In this document: positions 44,062-53,700 of the stretch, in pieces | Layout: the number at the start of each line of letters is the position of its first letter | Position numbering within the stretch: the first letter of the stretch is position 1 | Assembly: GCA_900104565.1 (NCBI GenBank) | Contig: LT629951.1 | Coordinates: 531,596 to 595,595 of the forward strand | Source of the DNA: Ruminococcaceae bacterium Marseille-P2935 | GTDB lineage: Bacteria > Bacillota > Clostridia > Oscillospirales > Ruminococcaceae | Direction: 5' to 3' | Length of the DNA: 64,000 bases | The notes under the pieces: generated by a model | The model's input: the letters and a program-made list of their open reading frames with translations, nothing else | What the model was told of the DNA's origin: nothing | Database searches by the model: none | Program-made: the position numbers and the translations under genes

Positions 44062-44874
44062 ATGTTGCAAGAAAATTATCGGCTGTCAAATGGGGTAGAG
44101 ATACCTAAGCTGGGTTTTGGCACTTGGCAAATTCCAAACGAGGCTGCATCCCAAGCGGTACAGTCGGCATTGCACATTGGTTACCGGCATATTGATACTG
44201 CGGTTGGGTATAAAAACGAGCAGGGCGTGGGCGAAGGGATCAGGCTGAGCGGAGTCCCCCGGCAGGAGATTTTTGTAACCACAAAGATTCCGGGGGATGT
44301 TAAAAATTACCGTGGGGCGAAGGAGACGATTCAAAGCTCGTTAGAGAAGTTGGGCACCAGCTACATTGATCTGCTGCTTATCCATCATCCAAAGCCCTTT
44401 CAGGAATATGTGGAGGGCTCGCCCAATACCTATGCTGAAGAAAATATGGCGGTATGGAAGGCGATGGAGGAGGCATGTGAAGCCGGGCAGGTACGCGCTA
44501 TTGGCTTATCCAACTTTTCCCCCTCTGATATGGACAATATTTTAAGCGGCTGCACGTTGAAACCAACGGTAGACCAGGTGCGGTTTTATGCGGGCAATAC
44601 GCCTGAGGAGATTATTGATTACTGCCAGGTCCATGGAATTTTGGTAGAAGGCTATTCGCCCATTGCAACCGGAAAGCTGCTGGCCAGTGTGGAGCTGAAG
44701 GCCCTGGCGGCAAAATACGGCGTAACAGTGCCGCAGCTGTGCATCCGTTATGTTTTGCAAAGGGGCGCGCTGCCGCTGCCGAAAACAACGCACGAAGAGT
44801 ACATGGCGCAGAATGCCGATGTGGATTTTGAAATCAGCATAGGGGACATGAAAATGCTTTGCGCGCTTTCATGA
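44062..44874 (+). CDS. Aldo/keto reductase
   Basis: A 270-residue NAD(P)H-dependent oxidoreductase of the 2,5-diketo-gluconate reductase-like branch. From the ATG at 44062 (GGGGGA upstream) it begins MLQENYRLSNGVEIPKLGFG. The catalytic tetrad is present as DTAVGYKNE (Asp, Tyr), FVTTKI (Lys) and LLLIHHP (His). The SNFSPSDMDNI and GALPLPKTTHEEYM nucleotide motifs follow. Physiological substrate unknown. About 85 bases after rsmA, same strand, likely co-transcribed. Confidence 0.92.
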   Translation: MLQENYRLSNGVEIPKLGFGTWQIPNEAASQAVQSALHIGYRHIDTAVGYKNEQGVGEGIRLSGVPRQEIFVTTKIPGDVKNYRGAKETIQSSLEKLGTSYIDLLLIHHPKPFQEYVEGSPNTYAEENMAVWKAMEEACEAGQVRAIGLSNFSPSDMDNILSGCTLKPTVDQVRFYAGNTPEEIIDYCQVHGILVEGYSPIATGKLLASVELKALAAKYGVTVPQLCIRYVLQRGALPLPKTTHEEYMAQNADVDFEISIGDMKMLCALS

Positions 44875-44992
44875 ATTCTTCTCTAAATATGGGCCCCGGT
44901 AGGGGCTCTTTCTGTAATGGCACAGGTAGGGCTGCCATAGGGGGCATGATTGCAACCGGCGGAATGAAAATTTTAATAGGTAACACCATAAC

Positions 44993-45027
44993 AAAAAGGG
45001 CTTATTCAAAAGAACAAGCCCTTTTTG
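44993..45027. terminator. Bidirectional terminator between the aldo/keto reductase and rex
   Basis: AAAAAGGGCTTATTC pairs with GAACAAGCCCTTTTT around AAAA; serves the two converging genes. Confidence 0.88.
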
Positions 45028-45041
45028 TATGATTTTATATA

Positions 45042-45689
45042 TTATTCGTCGTCGTCCCCTGCATTGTTAATCAGATAGCAAAGGGTCATTAAGCTGTCGC
45101 CCAGGTGGACATTTTCTACCCTGATATCCTTGCTGGCCAGCTTTAAATCATAATGAGAGAAGTTCCAGAAACCCCGGATTCCACAGGCAACTAGCCGGTC
45201 GGCCAATTCCTGGGCAGAACCTTTTGGAATACATAGTATGGCTACTTCAGGTTGGTTATCTTTGCAAAATGCCTCCATATCTCCAATATCCATAATTGGA
45301 ATACCGGCGATCTGGTGGCCGATCAGGTTTAAATCTTTATCAAATGCACCAATCAAAGAAAAACCGCGCTTTGCAAAATCCAAATGCGTAATCAGCGCCT
45401 TGCCCAAGTTGCCTACGCCAATCAGTACGGTGCGCAGCTGGTGATCAATTCCCAAAATATGGGCGATCTCTTTGCGCAGGTCATCCACGTTATAGCCGTA
45501 GCCCTGCTGGCCAAACCCACCGAAACAGTTGAGGTCCTGACGAATCTGAGAAGCGGTGAGGCCCATAATGGATGCCAGTTCCCGGGAAGAGATTCGATGT
45601 ACGTCCTTTTTTAAAAGGTCAGTTAAAAAACGGTAATACCGAGGCAGCCGTTTAATGACCGAAATCGATACCGCTTGCTTTTTTGCCAC
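45042..45689 (-). CDS. rex: Redox-sensing repressor Rex
   Basis: A 215-residue regulator that leaves DNA when NADH rises. The N-terminal winged helix is SVIKRLPRYYRFLTDLL, RISSRELASIMGLTASQIRQDL and GGFGQQGYGYNV. The Rossmann domain VLIGVGNLGKALITHLDF binds NAD(H). The length is normal. It follows the isocitrate dehydrogenase gene by 28 bases on the same strand. A near-consensus Rex site lies before the alcohol dehydrogenase gene 3 kb away, consistent with control of NADH-consuming fermentation genes. Confidence 0.95.
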   Translation of the reverse strand: MAKKQAVSISVIKRLPRYYRFLTDLLKKDVHRISSRELASIMGLTASQIRQDLNCFGGFGQQGYGYNVDDLRKEIAHILGIDHQLRTVLIGVGNLGKALITHLDFAKRGFSLIGAFDKDLNLIGHQIAGIPIMDIGDMEAFCKDNQPEVAILCIPKGSAQELADRLVACGIRGFWNFSHYDLKLASKDIRVENVHLGDSLMTLCYLINNAGDDDE

Positions 45690-45717
45690 AAGTCCTACCT
45701 CCAGTCAGTAAGGTGGT

Positions 45718-46881
45718 TTAGTTTAGCTTTTCAATCGTCTGCATGACGTAATTGCCAAAATCCTCACAGGTTGCACCGGTGTTGCGGCCGGTAATTACCA
45801 GCTTCTTCTCTTCGTACATACAAAAATCGAGCGCTTTTTCCAGTTTGTCTGCCTCATTTTGATACCCAATATGAGAGAGAAGCATAACGGTGGCGCGCAG
45901 CATCGAGCAAGGGTCTGCATACTGGCCCCGGCCTTCGGTAATCATACGGGGAGCAGAGCCATGAATTGCTTCAAACATAGCGTAACGTTTGCCCAGGTTA
46001 GCACTGCCCGCTGTACCAACGCCGCCTTGGAATTCTGCTGCTTCGTCAGTAATAATGTCGCCGTAAAGGTTGGGCAGAACAAACACCCTGAAATCGCGCC
46101 GGCGTTTTTCGTCAATTAATTTGGCTGTTGTAATATCAATATACCAGTCATCCGTAATGATGTGCGGGTAGTTCTTGCCAATTTCCTGGCAAATTTTTAA
46201 AAACTTACCGTCGGTTGCTTTGATTACGTTGGCCTTGGTAATAATAGAAACCCGCTCTTTTTTATTTCGGTCAGCGTAGTCGTAAGCCATTTTAGCAATA
46301 CGTTCACAGCCTTCGGTAGTTGCCACAACAAAATCCATGGTAAGTTCCGGGTCAACGTCAAATCCGCAGGAACCAACCGCATACGCGCCTTCTGTGTTTT
46401 CGCGGAAGAAGGTCCAGTCAATGCCCTGGTCGGGCACCTTGACTGGACGTACGTTTGCAAACAAGTCCAGTTCTTTGCGCATTGCCACATTGGCACTTTC
46501 AATATTTGGCCATGGATCACCTGCGCGGGGAGTCGTGGTCGGTCCCTTTAAAATAACATGGCATTGCTTTAACTCATTTAACACATCGTCAGGAATTGCC
46601 TTATGGTGAGCGACCCGGTTTTCAATGGTAAGGCCATCAATTATTTTAAAGGTCACCTTACCGGCTTTTACTTCATCTTTTAAAAGAAACTCCAATACCC
46701 TTTGAGCCTCATTTGTAATAACAGGCCCAATGCCATCGCCGCCGCAAATACCAATTATGATGGTGTCCAGCTTGCTATAGTCTACAAAATCCTTTTCAGC
46801 TTTAATACGGTAAGCGCGCTCCAGCTGGTCTTGTACCAGCTTGGCAAATTTTTCGCTTGCCAGCTTGATTTTTTCCTCCAT
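45718..46881 (-). CDS. icd: Isocitrate dehydrogenase (NAD type, isocitrate/isopropylmalate family)
   Basis: A 387-residue beta-decarboxylating dehydrogenase. The IDH-type substrate motif SxNxxxR is seen as ESANVAMRKELDLFANVRPV, with GDGIGPVITNEA at the N-terminus, KGPTTTPRAG, NLYGDIITDEAAEFQGGVG (metal aspartates) and EAIHGSAPRM. The frame can be read back to 46986, but only the ATG at 46881 has a ribosome site (CACGGGGGA). The rex gene follows directly, so its redox regulator shares the transcript. Whether NAD or NADP is used is not certain. Confidence 0.9.
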   Translation of the reverse strand: MEEKIKLASEKFAKLVQDQLERAYRIKAEKDFVDYSKLDTIIIGICGGDGIGPVITNEAQRVLEFLLKDEVKAGKVTFKIIDGLTIENRVAHHKAIPDDVLNELKQCHVILKGPTTTPRAGDPWPNIESANVAMRKELDLFANVRPVKVPDQGIDWTFFRENTEGAYAVGSCGFDVDPELTMDFVVATTEGCERIAKMAYDYADRNKKERVSIITKANVIKATDGKFLKICQEIGKNYPHIITDDWYIDITTAKLIDEKRRRDFRVFVLPNLYGDIITDEAAEFQGGVGTAGSANLGKRYAMFEAIHGSAPRMITEGRGQYADPCSMLRATVMLLSHIGYQNEADKLEKALDFCMYEEKKLVITGRNTGATCEDFGNYVMQTIEKLN

Positions 46882-47154
46882 ATACAATCCCCCGTGCAAT
46901 GTCAAATTTTTAACTTTCATTGCATTCATTTTACTCCACATCCTTTGGCTTGTCAATTCATATAGGGGTGAAAAGCCACCTGCCATTCGTTAAAAAAAGA
47001 AAGAATTTGTTTGATTTTATAGGGATTTTTTCCAGAAGCTATCACAGTTTATTAACAAATAAACGGTATAATAAAAATGTAGTCATGGTATGAATTTATA
47101 AAGTCAGCCTACAAACAATGCAAATAACAGCAATGTTTAATAAGGAGAATCAAA
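46882..47154. other. Divergent promoter region icd / Usp-like gene
   Basis: A/T-rich, gene-free. TATAAT at 47069 on the plus strand precedes the Usp-like gene; TTTATTAACAAATAAA beside it is palindromic and could be an operator, but does not match the Rex consensus well. Confidence 0.4.
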
Positions 47155-47610
47155 ATGAATATAAACCTGCCTCAAGATATTGAGACATTGGAAGAACTGC
47201 AGAATAAAACTCCTGCCACAGTCGTATGTGTGACCGACCAGTTTGCCTGCGAACGGATTATATGCGCGGGACGTAAGGTGGCCGACATTACCAAGACGCC
47301 GCTGACTGTAATCACTGTGGCCGATACCCATCGCCAACCCGACCCGCAGGCACTGCAGCATTTGTTTAATGTTTCCAAAGACAATGATGCAGAGATGAAT
47401 ATGTTTTGCAGCGATGAACCGGCTAAGAGGATTATAACGTTTATTAAAGAAAATAAAGTAGCAAATGTACTTACCGGTATTCCCCAAAATTCCAATTCGG
47501 TACTTTTTCGGATGTACCGCACCTTTACCCATATTAAATTTTTTACGGTAGATATTGACGGAACAGTCAGCGAGGTTTTAGAGCGGGCCCCCCAGAATAT
47601 TCGGGCATAA
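47155..47610 (+). CDS. Universal-stress/KdpD-like small protein
   Basis: A 151-residue cytoplasmic protein with an alternating strand-helix pattern. PATVVCVTDQFACERIICAG begins like the Usp domain of KdpD proteins (VVCV..SERLIR.GRRLA); here it reads ACERIICAGRKVADITKTPL. IKENKVANVLTGIPQNSNSV corresponds to the second half with a shortened nucleotide loop. I infer a Usp-like fold; no catalytic motif is obvious. Ribosome site AAGGAG. It precedes a lipase-like gene by 39 bases, so the two form an operon. Confidence 0.6.
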   Translation: MNINLPQDIETLEELQNKTPATVVCVTDQFACERIICAGRKVADITKTPLTVITVADTHRQPDPQALQHLFNVSKDNDAEMNMFCSDEPAKRIITFIKENKVANVLTGIPQNSNSVLFRMYRTFTHIKFFTVDIDGTVSEVLERAPQNIRA

Positions 47611-47649
47611 TTATAGCAAGAGCTATTTGAAAAAAGGAGGAAAGCGCAG

Positions 47650-48600
47650 GTGGAAGTGGAAACCAGAAGAGTTCATTATGAGAGTTCCAGCAGGTTGGTG
47701 CAGGTAACCGGTGTAATCTGTGCCCCTGTTCGGCAGCCAAAGGCAGTTCTGCAAATTTCGCACGGCATGTGTGAGTATATTGAGCGTTACCAGGATTTTA
47801 TGGAATACCTGGCGCGTAAAGGCTTTGTGGTATGCGGAAATACACATATTGGGCACAGAGGATCGGTTCAGTCGGACTATGATTTAGGTTTTTTATCGGA
47901 AGAAAATGGCTATAATTTTTTACTGACCGACCTGCGTACCATGAACCAGCTGATTCGTAAAGAGTACCCCGGCCTGCCGGTTGTTTTGCTTGGCCACAGC
48001 ATGGGGTCCTTTGCGGCACGCATTTATGCCGAGCGCTACTCACGGGAGCTTGATGCGCTAATTTTAAGCGGAACTGGAGGGAGAAACCCTGCGGTTCCAA
48101 TAGGAATTCAGATGGCAAAGGCGGTTGCAGCCGCCAAAGGCGGGCACTATCGTTCTAAATTGCTAAATAAAATGGCGTTTGGTACTTTTAATAACAAATA
48201 TGATTCTGTTCATACTCAGTTTGACTGGATCAGCCGGGATGAGCGAATGGTAGAAAAATATTATGCTGACCCATATTGCAATTTTATTTTTACTGCATCG
48301 GGAATGAAAGATTTGTTTACCCTGCATGAACTGGCAAACCGAAAAGAGTGGTTTCAGAAATTCCCCAAACAGCTGCCGGTGCTCCTTTTTTCGGGCGATA
48401 TGGATCCTGTTGGGGATTACGGAAAAGGGGTGCGGCAGGTATATCGCGACCTGGTAGGCGCCGGGGTACAAGATGTTTCCCTCCAACTTTATCCAGGCGG
48501 GCGCCATGAAATGATCAATGAGCTGAACCGGGATGAGGTTTATGAAGATGTGGCAAAGTGGATGAGCTGTAAGGTGTTAAAAGAGGAAGAGTGCTGCTAA
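47650..48600 (+). CDS. Alpha/beta hydrolase, monoacylglycerol-lipase/S33-like
   Basis: A 316-residue serine hydrolase starting at GTG 47650 after AAAGGAGG. The oxyanion HGMCEYIERYQDFMEYLARK region, the GNTHIGHRGS loop and the nucleophile elbow VVLLGHSMGSFAARIYAERY are typical of lysophospholipase/monoacylglycerol-lipase-like proteins. The acid residue lies in LLFSGDMDPVGDYG and the histidine in YPGGRHEMINE. There is no signal peptide, so it is cytoplasmic. Substrate probably an acylglycerol or lysophospholipid. Confidence 0.88.
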   Translation: MEVETRRVHYESSSRLVQVTGVICAPVRQPKAVLQISHGMCEYIERYQDFMEYLARKGFVVCGNTHIGHRGSVQSDYDLGFLSEENGYNFLLTDLRTMNQLIRKEYPGLPVVLLGHSMGSFAARIYAERYSRELDALILSGTGGRNPAVPIGIQMAKAVAAAKGGHYRSKLLNKMAFGTFNNKYDSVHTQFDWISRDERMVEKYYADPYCNFIFTASGMKDLFTLHELANRKEWFQKFPKQLPVLLFSGDMDPVGDYGKGVRQVYRDLVGAGVQDVSLQLYPGGRHEMINELNRDEVYEDVAKWMSCKVLKEEECC

Positions 48601-48608
48601 ATAAGGAT

Positions 48609-48647
48609 TTACCAGGGGGACTTAACATGTTTCCCTGGTATTTTTTA
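48609..48647 (+). terminator. Terminator after the hydrolase gene
   Basis: TACCAGGG pairs with CCCTGGTA around GGGACTTAACATGTTT-type loop, then TTTTTT. Confidence 0.8.
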
Positions 48648-48696
48648 CCTTGCGGGGTATTTTTGCACAAGAGGCTGTGGAGCTTACATGGCAGAA

Positions 48697-48714
48697 TTGT
48701 AAATAATTTAACAA
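48697..48714. promoter_or_regulatory. Probable Rex operator upstream of alcohol dehydrogenase
   Basis: TTGTAAATAATTTAACAA matches the Rex consensus TTGTTAAnnnnTTAACAA at 13 of 14 fixed positions. A TACAAT -10 lies downstream at 48763-48768, 27 bases before the gene start. Confidence 0.7.
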
Positions 48715-48794
48715 TCTGTAAAAACAATTGTAAAACCCCTTTATTATTCTGTTCATTTCATGTACAATAGATTAGAACAGGAGTGTGACATGCA

Positions 48795-49967
48795 ATGAAT
48801 ATCTTTAACGTGAAAACGAAAGTATTTATGGGCGAGGGTGCATTGGAACACCTGAAGACCGTTACAAGAATAAAAAGGGCCTATATTATCTGTGACCCGT
48901 TTATCGAGTCCTCGGGACTTTTAAAACAGCTGACCAATGTTTTGGATGATGCACATGTGGAATATACCGTATTTGCCAAAACAGTGCCTGATGCGCCGAT
49001 TGCTGTCATTAAAGAAGGGCTGGCCTTGGCCTTCCAGTATGAGCCCGATACCTTGATTGCTATGGGCGGCGGTTCTGCAATTGATACAGCCAAAGCCATC
49101 AACCACCTTTATTATAAGGTGGCAAAAGCGGACAAGTGGCCGTATTTTGTAGCTATTCCCACCACCAGCGGCACAGGCTCGGAAGTAACAAACTTTTCGG
49201 TAATTTCTGACCCGGAGCAAAAGCTGAAATACCCGTTGGTTGATGATGACCTGCTGCCTAATATTGCAATTTTAGAGCCCGAGCTGGTACGCTCGGTACC
49301 GCCCCATATTACTGCCGACACCGGAATGGATGTTTTGACTCACGCGCTGGAAGCCTATGTTTCTAAAGACGCAAATGATTTTACCGGTGCTTTGGCCGAA
49401 AAATCGATCCGTTTTATCTTTAAGTATCTGCCTAAAGCCTATAAAGACCCAGGCGATATGCGCGCCAGAAGCAAGGTGCATAACGCTTCCTGTATGGCAG
49501 GTATTGCATTTAACCATGCAAGCCTGGGCATCAACCACAGTATGGCCCACGCATTAGGCGGTATGTTCCATATTCCTCATGGCAGAGCAAATGCGATTAT
49601 GCTGCCATATGTGATTGACTTTAACTCCAGTCTGGATCAGCACCCAGTGCATTATACCCGTGCTGCCAACCAGTACGCTTTTGCAGCTGAATTAATGGGC
49701 TGGATTGCCCCCAACAGCACCATTGGTGTAAACAGCCTGATTCGTGGTATTATTGACTTTGAAAAGGGCTTTGGTATTGAGCCCAGCATTCGTAGCCAGG
49801 GCATCAGCGAACAGGATTTTTATGATAACCTGGATGCAATGGTGGAAGCTGCAATCAACGACAAATGCACCAAAACTAACCCCAGGGAGGTTACCCGTGA
49901 GCAGCTAAAGGCAATTTATGTAAAGGCCTATTACGGAAAGTACGAAATGATGGGCAGTGTGCTTTAA
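48795..49967 (+). CDS. Iron-containing alcohol dehydrogenase
   Basis: A 390-residue group III (Fe-dependent) dehydrogenase, likely reducing aldehydes or 1,3-propanediol precursors with NADH. Features: GGGSAIDTAKAI (coenzyme), IPTTSGTGSEVTNFSVISD, the metal region TGMDVLTHALEAYVSKDANDF, and LGINHSMAHALGGMFHIPHGRANAIMLP with two metal histidines. A Rex site upstream suggests repression until NADH accumulates, as for adhE/bdh genes in clostridia. Exact substrate is not set by sequence. Followed by a strong terminator. Confidence 0.93.
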   Translation: MNIFNVKTKVFMGEGALEHLKTVTRIKRAYIICDPFIESSGLLKQLTNVLDDAHVEYTVFAKTVPDAPIAVIKEGLALAFQYEPDTLIAMGGGSAIDTAKAINHLYYKVAKADKWPYFVAIPTTSGTGSEVTNFSVISDPEQKLKYPLVDDDLLPNIAILEPELVRSVPPHITADTGMDVLTHALEAYVSKDANDFTGALAEKSIRFIFKYLPKAYKDPGDMRARSKVHNASCMAGIAFNHASLGINHSMAHALGGMFHIPHGRANAIMLPYVIDFNSSLDQHPVHYTRAANQYAFAAELMGWIAPNSTIGVNSLIRGIIDFEKGFGIEPSIRSQGISEQDFYDNLDAMVEAAINDKCTKTNPREVTREQLKAIYVKAYYGKYEMMGSVL

Positions 49968-50137
49968 TCAGGAAAAGTACCCGTAAGTAGTTGCTGACAC
50001 AGTTAAATGATGCAGTGGTACAACCATTCCAAAATGCTGCCCTGATGGTATGAAACTACATTTCGTGGTTAATTTAGGTTGTGCCAGCCAATGTAGCCTT
50101 TACATGGCATGTTTCTAGTGTAAAAATGGTATCGTAC

Positions 50138-50172
50138 AGGTGTAATGGAATATTCCATTACACCTTTTTTTG
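50138..50172 (+). terminator. Terminator after the alcohol dehydrogenase gene
   Basis: AGGTGTAATGGAAT pairs with ATTCCATTACACCT with almost no loop, then TTTTTTT. The preceding 49968-50137 shows no gene. Confidence 0.9.
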
Positions 50173-50180
50173 TATAAAGA

Positions 50181-50450
50181 AAACCACGCGATAGTCGCGT
50201 GGTTTAAAGGAGCTTAAGCGATGAGAATATAAGAAAAAACTCCTTTTGATGTAAAATAGACTTGCGGCCTGATAACTGCAAGAACATCAAAGAGGACATT
50301 CAAATGAATGACAACAATAGTTTGGCACATACAAGTTGGAATTGTAAATATCATATAGTCTTTTCACCAAAATATGGAAGGCAAGTGTTTTACGGGGAGT
50401 ACAAAATAGAGATAGGAAAAATATTAAGAGAGGTGCCATTGATTATATGA
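50181..50450 (+). mobile_element. Left end of an IS200/IS605-type element with truncated tnpA
   Basis: A perfect 11-bp hairpin (AAACCACGCGA/TCGCGTGGTTT, 50181-50205) is the subterminal palindrome typical of IS200-like left ends. About 100 bases later the ATG at 50304 opens MNDNNSLAHTSWNCKYHIVF then SPKYGRQVFYGEYKIEIGKI, the N-terminus of a Y1 transposase. Homology stops near 50435 (ILREV) and the frame ends at 50450, before the HUH motif and catalytic tyrosine. The element is therefore a dead fragment, cut where the adjoining foreign DNA begins. Confidence 0.75.
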
Positions 50451-50478
50451 CTCTACAGTAAAACGTGGATGAGGAATT

Positions 50479-50595
50479 TCAAAAAGTGGCATAAACTTTC
50501 AACTTTTTTGTCCAAAGTATTGACATAGGTCTAACCTCGATCCCAATGGTCTGGTTTTTCATTTCTGTAATTTGCTGGGTGGTACGTTCGTTCAT
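50479..50595 (-). pseudogene. N-terminal stub of an integrative-element amidoligase-type gene
   Basis: On the minus strand, GCGGAGG precedes the ATG at 50595, which opens MNERTTQQITEMKNQTIGIE and then loses likeness after residue 21. This beginning is the one seen in 'putative amidoligase' proteins of clostridial conjugative elements (QQIAEMKNQTIGVEVE). The sequence from about 50535 to 50480 (GACCTATGTCAATACTTTGG and on) is of the kind seen at IS3-type element ends, so an insertion seems to have truncated the gene. Attribution is from memory of the family, hence moderate confidence. Confidence 0.5.
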
Positions 50596-50636
50596 TGTGT
50601 TTTCCTCCGCTTTCGGTGTTTCCTCTTTAGGTACCT

Positions 50637-50678
50637 GAAAAAACACTCTCTGTCAACCAACCGGTTGACAGAGAGTGC
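50637..50678 (-). terminator. Terminator after the giant surface protein
   Basis: Minus strand: CACTCTCTGTCAACC pairs with GGTTGACAGAGAGTG around GGTT, followed by TTTTTT. Confidence 0.88.
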
Positions 50679-50711
50679 TACCTTACTTTTAAAAAGCTTT
50701 GATACAGGACG

Positions 50712-53700
50712 TTATTGTTCTACTTTTCTTTTCCAAACTCTGCTGCCAAGGAGCAACACCAAAGACGCAATACCAGCCAAGGGCACCGCTAACATACCCG
50801 TCTGGTTTTCCCCGGTCTGCGGATTGGATTTGCTATCCACATTGCTGTCACCCGATGGCTTGCCCTGGTTATTTCCAGTGTTGTTTCCAGTGTTGTTTCC
50901 ACCAGATACATCTGACAGTTTAACTAAGCCGTTTATTGCCTCATTCAGGCTGTCGGCAGCTTCGTCCACTTTCTCCTGATCATTTATGCTCAGGGTAACG
51001 TCAGCATAAACGGCCTTGGCCCTTAACAGAACCGGCTTCAGCACGGCAACGCTTTTTTGGGTATAGCCGGTCAGATCCAATCCTTCCGCTTTTTCGATCA
51101 GGTTTTCAAGAATGGCTTTGTCCGCCTTGTACAACTGAAGATGGATAGAATTCAGCAGCTCCTCTGCGGCGAAGGATACCTCGTCTTCCATGGCATCCCC
51201 ATCATCCATAACGGTTTTTGCCTGGGCCAAAGAATCTACCAGCTTCTGCCAGTTTGCCTTTACATATTTATCTTTCTGAGCAACCATGATCTCTGCCTTC
51301 TCAATCAGCAAACCCAGAGTTGCTTTATTTGGCTGGTACAGCCCCAATCTCCAGATACCTTCCAACAGAGTATCCCACGCAGAAGACAGTTCCTCTTGGG
51401 TTGCGTTCGGGTTTTCCAACGCGGCCTTCGCTTGCTCTTTTGCCTTTTCAAAGAACACCTTAGCACTGTCGACCACCCCATCAGTACTCAAATTCTGTGC
51501 AAACTTGTAGGTTTTCTGCAACAGGCTGCGGACATCTTCGACATCCTCGCTAGGTACGACCTGAACAAATGCTTCCGCCTTGATGGTTGTTCCGGCTACC
51601 GTGCCTTCCACCTTGAAAATACCAGGTTCGGCAACCATATCCTCTGTGACTTCATCCCAATCGACAGTCACAGATTTAATTGAGCCATCATTATAAGTAG
51701 CCTCCACCGTTTTCGGCATCTGCGGCTGCTTGCCCTCTTCTGTCTTCACAAAAGTTGTGGCAAAAGATATGATTTCTGTAGGAGTTTCTTCTACTTTTCC
51801 TTTAGTCAGGAAGACGGTTTCCACATCCTGCGTACCATCCTCTGCCGTCACTGTAATTTTTACAGCCGCAGCCGTATCCAGTTCGTCATCCACTGCATCA
51901 ATAACTTCGGTACGGACGGTGGCATTATCCGAAACCTCTACATTCATTTTGTCGACCGAGAAAACATCCTCCACCGCAATTACCATGTTATCACCAACGG
52001 TTTCGATAACCTGTCCACCAGCGTAGGTAATTTTCTTGATGTCAGTGGCATTAGATTTTTCCCCATCGCCGATCCAGATAGGATTTGAGAAAGCAAAGCC
52101 GAGTCCCTGTCCTTCTCCATTTCCTCCGTTACCGGTGGTTCCCTGTTCACTGGTTACCTCAATGCGGTAAAATTCTCCCGCCTTAACGGGCAGAGAGATA
52201 GTGGTCTTGAACTCGCTGAGTCCCTGACCCTTCAGGTCTTTATTGAAAACAACTTCTGCTTCGCCATTTTCTGCACTACCGGTAATAGTGTTTTTAATGA
52301 GTTTGACGTTCACCAGATCATAGTTCTGATCGAAAGCGGTGATGTTGAAATCCACATTTCCGCTTTCCTTGATGGTAAGAGTTTGACCCATACCCACGCC
52401 CTCAATGTCATAGCGGAGTTCTGGACCATTTGAGCCGTAGAAACTACCATTTGCCAGAATATCTTGGATGTTATCATAAGAGAGGTTATCCATTTCGGTC
52501 TTGATATACGGATCCCCCATCTTAGTAGAGTTATGACCATCCGAGTTGGCGATTCCAAAGTACTTCTGTTCACCGCGACGGTTGACATTATCCCAGTAAT
52601 CAAAGGCAAATGTATTGACGTTTTTGTCCGGATCAATGGCGTGATTGAAACCGTTCCAGACTTCGATACCTGTGTACTCACGGATGCCATAAGGATCGGA
52701 GAATTCCAGCCCCGGATAGTTGGGGTGCGCCACATAGAAGACGCCGCCATTGCTATTTACCTGATCAATTGTGTCTTGCCAAGTCCAAACTTTACCATTG
52801 ACCTCCTTCCCAATCCGATACTCCGGAATAAAGGAACCAACACCGTAAGCTAAGGCATGTCCTTTACTAGAAGAAGTAATTTCTGTACCGGTAATGTTGA
52901 CAAAGTTATCGGTGAGACGGTTGGTTTCTGTCACCGTATCATTGTATTGGCTAATCTTGTTGTGGTCGGTGCTGTACAGCCAGTTGAGCAGCTTATCCTC
53001 ATAAGCAGAGTCTACATTTTCACGGATGGTTCCCTTGCCATCACTATAGATGGAGTGGGTATGGTTGTCACCGGCATAGTACCCCTGTCCGGAGATTGAC
53101 AACGCCTCTGAGAAAGTCATTGCTACGTCATCGGATGTCCTTACCTCCGATTTCAGCAACCCACGACCGCCTTCCAGCGCCAGAACAGAGAATTCCACGG
53201 TTTTGATTCCGCCGGCCGGAATTTCTGGAATAGTGATTTCCGATTCACCGACACAGTACATCTGATAAGGAAGTTTCAACGTTGCCGTCACATTCCGAAT
53301 CGGTTTCTCGGCTGAATTTTCCACTGTGACCTTGACCGGGAAAACATCTCCCTTCTGTACCTTACCATCATACACATCCATACGGGTTTCCATACCGTAT
53401 TTATAGACGTTATAGTAGGCAGTCATGGCCTCCGGCTGCTGGGTATAGCCTTCGGTATCCAGAACGATGAGCTGCCGGTTGTAGGTGAAGGTTTCGTCTG
53501 CTGCCAGCTTTACCGGAGCATAACCCATCATCCAGTTGGTGTTGCCGAATACCCGGAAATCAAAATCATCTTCGTACAGGAACGAATAAACCTCCTGCTC
53601 ACTAGTGGCATACTGCGCAAACCATGGCTGGATCGGTTTCTCATCGATCGGCGAATTAAAAGGCGCCGTTACATCGCCAACCCCCGGCACATAGGTCTTT

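Noticed and set aside
47049-47066. Possible Rex site before the Usp-like gene (TTTATTAACAAATAAA)
   Set aside because: Palindromic, but it differs from TTGTTAAnnnnTTAACAA at key G and C positions.
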